The notes beneath the pieces were generated by a model that was not told where the DNA came from, made no database searches, and saw only the letters and a program-made list of their open reading frames with translations. A DNA stretch of 64,000 nt from Palaemon carinicauda (Eukaryota > Arthropoda > Malacostraca > Decapoda > Palaemonidae): assembly GCF_036898095.1 (NCBI RefSeq), contig NC_090729.1, positions 62,388,731-62,452,730 on the forward strand. Reading direction: 5' to 3'. Numbering within the stretch: position 1 is the first letter of the stretch; each line of letters starts with the position of its first letter. Positions 57,901 through 64,000 of this stretch are shown here, one piece after another. Position numbers and translations under genes: made by a program.

Positions 57901-58157
57901 CGGCTCCCTTTTATTTTGCCACACCTCCTCGAAGCGTAAACGCTATTAGGGGTGCAGATTGCTATGAGGCTTGTCAAAAATACGTCCTCTTATATTATGG
58001 GATATCCTTGAGAGGAAATTAAGGATATTCGCGCCAGGAGTTAGAATTCTGGATACCTAAAGGTAAAATTCTTTGGCAATATCAATGTAGTACATATATC
58101 CCTTAAGAAGCTATCTTAAGGAACTTCCATCCGGACGACATGGCTTGAGCCCAAAAA
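57901..58157 (-). repeat. DIRS-B: lone DIRS terminal-repeat fragment
   Basis: About 257 bp matching the 5'-side repeat of DIRS-A in the same orientation, ending in the same tip (GGCTTGAGCCCAAAAA at 58157). It begins inside the repeat next to Gypsy-4 RNase H and ends next to Gypsy-4 protease. It replaces the RT region, so an insertion followed by deletion is likely. Confidence 0.78.
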
Positions 58158-58470
58158 TTCTTTTAGCTGTTTGCTCAGACATAATTGATACATTGGCTGC
58201 TGTGTCAACTTGCATCAAAATTGGTTTACCATTTATGATTACTTCTACCAAGATATGTTTCTTTGCATTTTTATTGACAAAATTTATGCGAAACGCAAAA
58301 TCAGTTTCTGAATTACCCTGATTATTATGAACATTTTCCGCATTATTCTCTTGATCAATCGTATCGACTGTAGCATTTATTTTCTTTGCGTACTGTTTAG
58401 GGAATCTTCAAGCAGTTGCAAAATGACTCATCTTTCTACAATTCTGGCATGTTTGTCCAGTAACAGGGCA
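58158..58470 (-). pseudogene. Gypsy-4 Gag zinc knuckle and protease fragment
   Basis: The minus strand from 58470 reads CPVTGQTCQNCRKMSHFATA followed by TGA: a CX2CX4HX4C knuckle in which the last position is a stop. Next is a Lys/Asn-rich linker, then ILVEVIINGKPILMQVDTAA with the protease motif DTA (usually DTG), NVSIMSEQTAKRI. The fragment is sandwiched between DIRS-B and the start of DIRS-C. A knuckle followed by protease is the normal Gag/Pol boundary of a Gypsy element and matches the orientation of the RNase H and integrase pieces. Confidence 0.68.
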
Positions 58471-58795
58471 TTTTGGGGCTCAAGCCTTGTCTTCCTGATG
58501 GAAGGTTCCATTAGGCAGCTTTCTAAGGCATATCTAGCTACAGTGATACTCCCAGAGAATTGACCATAGGTCTCCAGAATTCTAACTCCTAGCGTGAGTA
58601 TTCTTGAAATTTTTCTTAAGGATATAGCATAATATCAGGGGACGTATATCTTGATACGACACATGGCAATCTTCACCCCGAATAGGATTTTTGCTTCGAG
58701 GGGGAAGAGTGGCGAAAACTAAAGGGGAGCCGTTATCAAGGTTACCCTTCCTCCCCTACTACTATGAGGCTCCAAGATGGCGCTCATTTCTTTCA
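58471..58795 (+). repeat. DIRS-C terminal repeat
   Basis: Related, with many substitutions, to the inverted complement of 56262-56600. Shared landmarks include CAGAATTCTAACTCCT, CACATGGCAATCT and GGGGAGCCGTT, ending near CAAGATGGCGCTC. Confidence 0.8.
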
Positions 58796-59730
58796 TGGTA
58801 GCGATTTCGCACAGTGTTCTCCCTGTTCATCTAACATTCTAGATCGTTTTTTTTAGAGGATTTATCATGCATTCTCCAGCATCTTCTGCCTCTGGAAAGT
58901 CTAATATTTAATCTTTACAGCGTATGATTTTTAGCTCCTGCATCACAGTGAAATTAGTATTATTTAATTTGTTTTATTGAGCATAGGCGGATACCGGAAG
59001 CGCCATTTTGGGTGCTCTCATTGGTCATGCAGGCATTATTTAGTCAGCAAAACGACATTCCCGGTATTCATCTTTAATGAATTATAGCTATTTAGGCAAA
59101 ATTATACTAGTGAATATATGATTATGCATACAATTTTCCTCTTTCTACTTGTGTCATTCGTATACGTTAGAGTCTCAGTGATATAGGTAGCCGAGATCTC
59201 GCCCTGCGCTAGGCTACCTAGCCTATGCGCTTTAGTATACTTTCATACATTATCCTTGTTTACCCTCGTGTATCTTTCATCAATTCAACAGGAGGTAGTA
59301 TATCTCCTAGAATTATTTGTATGACTCGACTCTTGTCTCCTGCGGAGATTTAAGGGTAATCCTTCCTTCCCTCTGAGTGCTGCCATAGCCAACAACCCTA
59401 TCTTGGTCTTGCCATAGAGTAGTAAACTCTGGCTTGACTAAGCTAGTGTTTTCTGTCTCCCATCCTTGCCGGTGAGTATCCCGGCTTGGGTTTTCGACAG
59501 TAACTCAGAGTATTCAGTCTTTATGCCGACGGCTTAGCTGCCGGGTGAGTAGTCACTCCCTGCCGGCACACAGCTGTCGGCATAGGAGTCTTAGCTTCCC
59601 TAGGCTGCACCTGAAGTGGTAGTATAATGCCGCCACCTTTTGCCCTGCAGTCTAGAAGAGTCTTATTTCGTCACACCCTAGGCTGAAGAATACATATTCT
59701 TCTTGCGCCTAGGATGGCACCAATATTTAA
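58796..59730. other. DIRS-C leader, part 1
   Basis: Noncoding leader between the terminal repeat and PB-2. It contains some GCCGGC-type strings (59560-59575) reminiscent of the DIRS-A leader. No ORF of note. Confidence 0.5.
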
Positions 59731-62700
59731 CCCTGGATAGGTACGATGGGTCGTTTGCGACCCCGAGCGTCACCCCCGTGACTGAATTTGTGGGTGATCG
59801 ACCTGCAGGAGGTGTCTCCCCTACACGCTCTAGTAGTGTCCAGATGTGCATTGCTGTAGCTGTACTCCTTCCCCGATTTCTGAGACGCGTCGGGGTCGAG
59901 CGCGACCGAGTTTACCCTTCTAAGGTAGTTTGCATAATTATCAAAGTTATTACGTATTATGAAATTGTCGTAGAATGGTGCAACTTGTATAGGTTATCAG
60001 TTGTGGAAAGTCTTGGTGGATTTTTTGGCTACCATGTGCATGATTTTTTTTTTAGTTAAAATGTCGTTCATCACCACGAGGACCATTTTACCGCGAGTGC
60101 CCCTTTTTCATTTTTTTTCATTTTTTTGCCAAGTCATTTTTCCGTAAGATATTGCCAAATAGGGTCGTAAAACTTTTGCTTGTTTAGTGTTGGAAAGTGT
60201 GTCTAGATGATCTGGCTACCCATGCATGACTTTGTTTTTGTCAGATACGACGTAGTTATTGGTATATTGGGTATTTAACTGCGGTTACCAATTTCTGTTT
60301 TTTTTTCAATATTTGTAAAAATTACTACGTAGTAAGGAATTGCCGTATATTATTCATTTTTTTTTCATGTTTATGTGTTAGAAAGTGTGCCTTGATGTTT
60401 GGGCTAACACGTGCATGTCTTTTTTTTTATCTGAGATGCCGTATATTAGAATGTCGGGCATTTTACCGCGAGTGTCCCTTTTTCATTTTTTTTCATTTTT
60501 TTGCCAAGTCATTTTTCCGTAAGATATTGCGAAATAGTATCGTAAAACTTTTGCTTTTTTAGTGTTGGAAAGTGTGTCTAGATGATCTGGCTACCCATGA
60601 GTGATTTTGTTTTTGTCAGATACGACGTAGTTATTGGTATATTGGGTATTTAACTGCGGTTGCCAATTTCTGTTTTTTTTCAATATTTGTAAAAATTTAC
60701 TACGTAGTAAGGAATTGCCGTTTATTATTGATTTTTTTTTTTCATGTTTATGTGTTAGAAAGTGTGCCTTGATGGTTGGGCTAACACGTGCATGTCTTTT
60801 TTTTTATCTGAGATGCCGTATATTAGAATGTTGGGCATTTTTCCGCGAGTGTCCCTTTTTATTTGTTTTGCATTTTTTTGCTTAGTCATGTTACCGTAAG
60901 GAATTGGCAAGTAGTGTCGCAAAACTTATATTTTTATAGTGTTGGAAAGTGTTTCTAGATGATCTGGCTACCCATGCCTATTTTTTTTTTAGCCAGATAT
61001 GGCGTATATATAAGTATGTGTTCGATTTTCCTGTGATTGCCATTTTTTCGTTTTTTCCCATTTCTTTCAAAATTACTACGTACTAAGGAACTATCACAGA
61101 GTAATATTTCATTTATATGTTTATTTGTCGGAAAATGTGCCTTGATGGTTTGCCTAGCACGTGGCTGAAATTTTTTTCTTTTCTGAAATGTCGTATATTA
61201 GAATGGCCATTTTTCCACGAGTGCCCCTTTTTATTTGTTTTGCATTTTTTTGCTTAGTCATGTTACCGTAAGGAATTGGCAAGTAGTGTCGCAAAACTTA
61301 TAATTTTATAGTGTTGGAAAGTGTTTCTAGATGATCTGGCTACCCATGCCTATCTTCTTTTTTTAGCCAGATATGGCGTATATATAGGTATGTGTTCGAT
61401 TTTCCTGTGATTGCCATTTTTTCGTTTTTTCCCATTTCTTTCAAAATTACTACGTACTAAGGAACTATCACAGAGTAATTATTCATTTAGATGTTTATTT
61501 GTCGGAAAATGTGCCTTGATGGTTTGCCTAGCACGTGGCTGAATTTTTTTTTCTGAAATGCCGTATATTAGAATGTTAGCCATTTTTCCGCGAGTGCCCC
61601 TTTTTATTTGTTTTGCATTTTTTTGCTTAGTCATGTTACCGTAAGGAATTGGCAAGTAGTGTCGCAAAACTTATATTTTTATAGTGTTGGGAAGTGTTTC
61701 TAGATGATCTGGCTACCCATGCCTATCTTTTTTTTAGCCAGATATGGCTTATATATAGGTATGTGTTCGATTTTCCGGTGATTGCCATTTTTTCGTTTTT
61801 TCCCAATTCTTTCAAAATTACTACGTACTAAGGAACTATCACAGAGTAATGATTCCTCTAGATGTTTATTTGTCGGAAAATTTTGTTTACTTTTTTTTGA
61901 TTGAATATCATCAAATTTTTTTAGCTAAAATATTATATTGTTTTACATTTTTTTTTTTTTTTTTCGATTTTATTTCCCTTCAAAAAAATTTTTTCGGGTC
62001 ATAATTTTAATTATATAGTCGTAAAATAATCGACAATTATCCAGCAACCCACCATACAATTTTTATGCATATCCAATAATAATTAGATTAGTAAATAACA
62101 CCTTAAAATTGACATACCCTTCCTACATTTCAAGTGGCAGATTAGGGAGTCTGAGTCAGTGTGGTTGGCGGCCATTTTGTGGACATATCCGAAGCGTAAG
62201 CTGCCCTATCTATATATATTCTTGTTCCCTATAGAATTTGTGATATTTTGGTATATTTTTACCTGCATAAATATCATATTATATATTAAATATATGTATT
62301 TTTTTACGAAATTTCTAAGTACTCAAAAAATTACCTTTAGATATGGCCCCTGATATAAATGTAATTTACAAAATAATGAAGATTTTTTTACATATTTCTA
62401 TTTTAGGATAACATATGTTTATTCCCTAAAAAAATTAGCCACTTCCTATTTCATTTGGGTACCCAAAAAAATTCATGAAATTTGGACAAATTTTTTTGGC
62501 CAAAAAAAGTTACCCTTTTTTTCTCATTTCAGATCTTCACCTCCATGGGTCTGACTTCATCCAAAATACATCAAGATGTGTCCTAAACATTCAAGAATCA
62601 ATTCCTAAAAGGATTTGTGTATATATGTATAAACTTTTTTATGAATTTTTATGTGAGGTCTTTTTTTTTCTACTTAATTTTTTAAAATATTTATAATAAA

Positions 62701-62868
62701 TAGTTTTTCTGCAGATGAGTAGTATTTATCTTTACAGTTGTTTTAAGCATTCATTGAAGTTTTTTTTTGGCAAAAGAAAAAAGGAGGTTACTGCAAAAAC
62801 TGATTTTTCAAGAATTTTTTTTGGCGTCGGGGTCGTTCGCGTCCGAGTATACCCTTATCTATCCAGGG
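59731..62868 (+). mobile_element. PB-2: second full piggyBac-like copy, nested in DIRS-C
   Basis: Flanked by TTAA (59727-59730 and 62869-62872) and beginning CCCTGGATAGGTACG, it is 3138 bp and nearly identical to PB-1 throughout. Five tandem units are present (landmark at 60209, 60584, 60961, 61333 and 61706). Two differences stand out. The left arm lacks the A-run/CACGTGACTC stretch seen in PB-1. The right end has lost about 20 bases, so only CTATCCAGGG of the 15-bp repeat remains next to TTAA. The high identity and perfect TTAA suggest recent movement, with the right-end loss arising at or after insertion. Confidence 0.87.
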
Positions 62869-63949
62869 TTAAACAAAGTTTCACCCTTGTTTGGAAATTG
62901 CGGCAATTCTGCCGCCTTCTCCTAACACTACATACAAGACCCTTTCCCTACCCCTCTCTGTCCTTTAGCGATAGCCTACCTATCGCATATTTGTGGCCGT
63001 CGTCCTACATTCTCCCCGCTTGCCTGATAGATCGTAGCGCCGTCTGGGCTCCTACATAGGCGGCTTGATAGTCGCTCCGACTTTCCCCTATAGAAGCAAG
63101 GCTCCGGGAAAGGTTGTGCCGGCTGTGACGGCTGCCGGTGAGAGACCCTTATTGCCTTGGAGTGTTCTTCATTCCTCCCTTTGACTGCCATCCACATCCC
63201 TGAAACCAGCAGCGACCGGCAACATATCTTGTGGCTGGGGGGAAGCTTGAATGATTCATTCTCCCCTTCCATTTGAACCCTCATTCTGGAGGAAGGCAGT
63301 AGGATTAATATACCTACACCCTTATTTATTGTACAAAGCTACATTAATAAGGCAGCCCTTCACTCCATGCTTTCTCTCTTTCTGTCGGCTAGTGCCGTCA
63401 GGTACTAACTGGACTGGTGCCGCCAGGTGCTAGCCTAGTTGGCTTCCCGCTAGCTGAACTACAGTATATCATTATACAGTAGCCAGTATATTTTCAGTAT
63501 AGTATATACTGCAGACAAAAAAACTACAGTATAGGTTATACATTAGTTTATTTTTCCAACATACCCTGTGTATCCTTTGATAGTTTATTGTTGAGACCAA
63601 TTCTATATTGAAGTGAAGTATTCCTTCAATACACTGATAGTAATCAGTTTTATAACCTACCCCACACTATTAAAACATTTTGAGAACGGTTAGTGTTTGT
63701 ATACACTAATTCTATCCCCAGAGGTTAGAACCCTTTTCTTTTGAGCTCCCTTAATAAGGAAATTCTAACATTAATATAAGGGGAGGTCACAGCAATTGGC
63801 TGGATATGAGGCACAAGTATGTGTCTTTCCTATTTCTTTTCTAGCTTACTATCCTAAGCTATAATGATTCAAATATTAATATATTGCATAACCTGTTTCT
63901 CAAGAGTGATAAACAATCGCATATTCTTTTATATTTCCTTTCTTTACAG
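62869..63949. other. DIRS-C leader, part 2, with probable intron end
   Basis: Noncoding leader continuing after PB-2. The last part is T-rich and ends in TTTCTTTACAG (AG at 63948-63949), a good 3' splice site directly before the gag exon. The matching site in DIRS-A is at 54039-54040. Confidence 0.5.
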
Positions 63950-63961
63950 GAGGAGCCCAAA

Positions 63962-64000
63962 ATGAAGTGTGAGGTGATCTTCTGTAACCATAAGAGTAGG
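63962..64000 (+). CDS. gag: DIRS-C Gag N-terminus (partial, cut by window end)
   Basis: The ATG at 63962 starts MKCEVIFCNHKSR and runs off the window. The segment aligns with SKCGSVFCNVRSK at the start of the DIRS-A cysteine-rich exon (54030-53992), sharing KC, the following FCN and a basic end. It begins 12 bases after a splice-acceptor-like site. Only 13 codons are visible, so identity rests on this alignment and on the upstream DIRS terminal repeat. Confidence 0.6.
   Translation, partial: MKCEVIFCNHKSR

Larger units (their letters stand above)
58471..64000 (+). mobile_element. DIRS-C: plus-strand DIRS element, cut by window end and by PB-2
   Basis: It begins with TTTTGGGGCTCAAGCC, the DIRS tip, next to Gypsy-4 sequence. 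The terminal repeat (58471-58795), a leader, and the start of gag at 63962 follow. The 3138-bp piggyBac-like copy PB-2 sits in the leader. Removing it gives a leader of about 2.1 kb, similar to DIRS-A. The repeat is clearly diverged from DIRS-A, so this is another subfamily or an older copy. RT and recombinase would lie beyond 64000. Confidence 0.78.

Overview
This window looks like a transposon-filled piece of an invertebrate nuclear genome, most likely a decapod crustacean. That is an inference from three things: the CsRn1-like Ty3/Gypsy and DIRS1-like families, the abundance of long dinucleotide tracts, and AT-rich intergenic DNA. I found no convincing host gene, tRNA or rRNA. Nearly every coding stretch I can explain belongs to a mobile element, most of them broken. 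A 500-base run of N (41001-41500) is an assembly gap.

Layout. 3.0-8.5 kb: two decayed LINE elements on the minus strand (one with ORF1 zinc knuckles, endonuclease and reverse transcriptase; one with ORF1 only). 11.5-14.7 kb: a 3.1-kb element with long terminal inverted repeats built of 162-bp tandem units, enclosing a broken gene for a PIN/FEN-like protein with a cysteine-rich tail. 16.2-16.8 kb: a 31-bp minisatellite. 19.4-21.7 kb: a decayed Gypsy pol. 22.4-25.6 kb: a TTAA-flanked piggyBac-like non-autonomous element with an internal ~374-bp tandem array; a second full copy lies at 59.7-62.9 kb and a truncated inverted copy at 41.6-43.4 kb. 27.5-31.9 kb: a nearly intact LTR retrotransposon (Gypsy-1) with 4-bp target duplications. 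34.4-39.2 kb: an older relative (Gypsy-2). 40.3-41.0 kb: another pol fragment, running into the gap.

46.0-64.0 kb is a nest. A minus-strand Gypsy element (Gypsy-4: zinc knuckle and protease at 58.2-58.5 kb, RNase H and integrase N-terminus at 57.2-57.9 kb, integrase core at 46.5-47.4 kb, candidate 3' LTR at 46.0-46.4 kb) has been split by DIRS sequences. DIRS-A (47821-56600) is structurally full length: inverted terminal repeats, an internal complementary region, gag, RT/RNase H and an overlapping tyrosine recombinase. DIRS-B is a lone repeat fragment. DIRS-C starts at 58471 on the plus strand, carries the second piggyBac-like copy in its leader, and runs off the window just after its gag start.

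How the parts work together: the LTR elements encode Gag, protease, reverse transcriptase/RNase H and DDE integrase; DIRS-A replaces the integrase with a tyrosine recombinase and rebuilds its ends from the internal complementary region; the piggyBac-like copies encode nothing visible and would need a transposase from elsewhere. The least familiar objects are the inverted-repeat element with the PIN-like gene, the tandem-array piggyBac-like family, and the ~920-codon DIRS frame that overlaps RT and ends in the recombinase.
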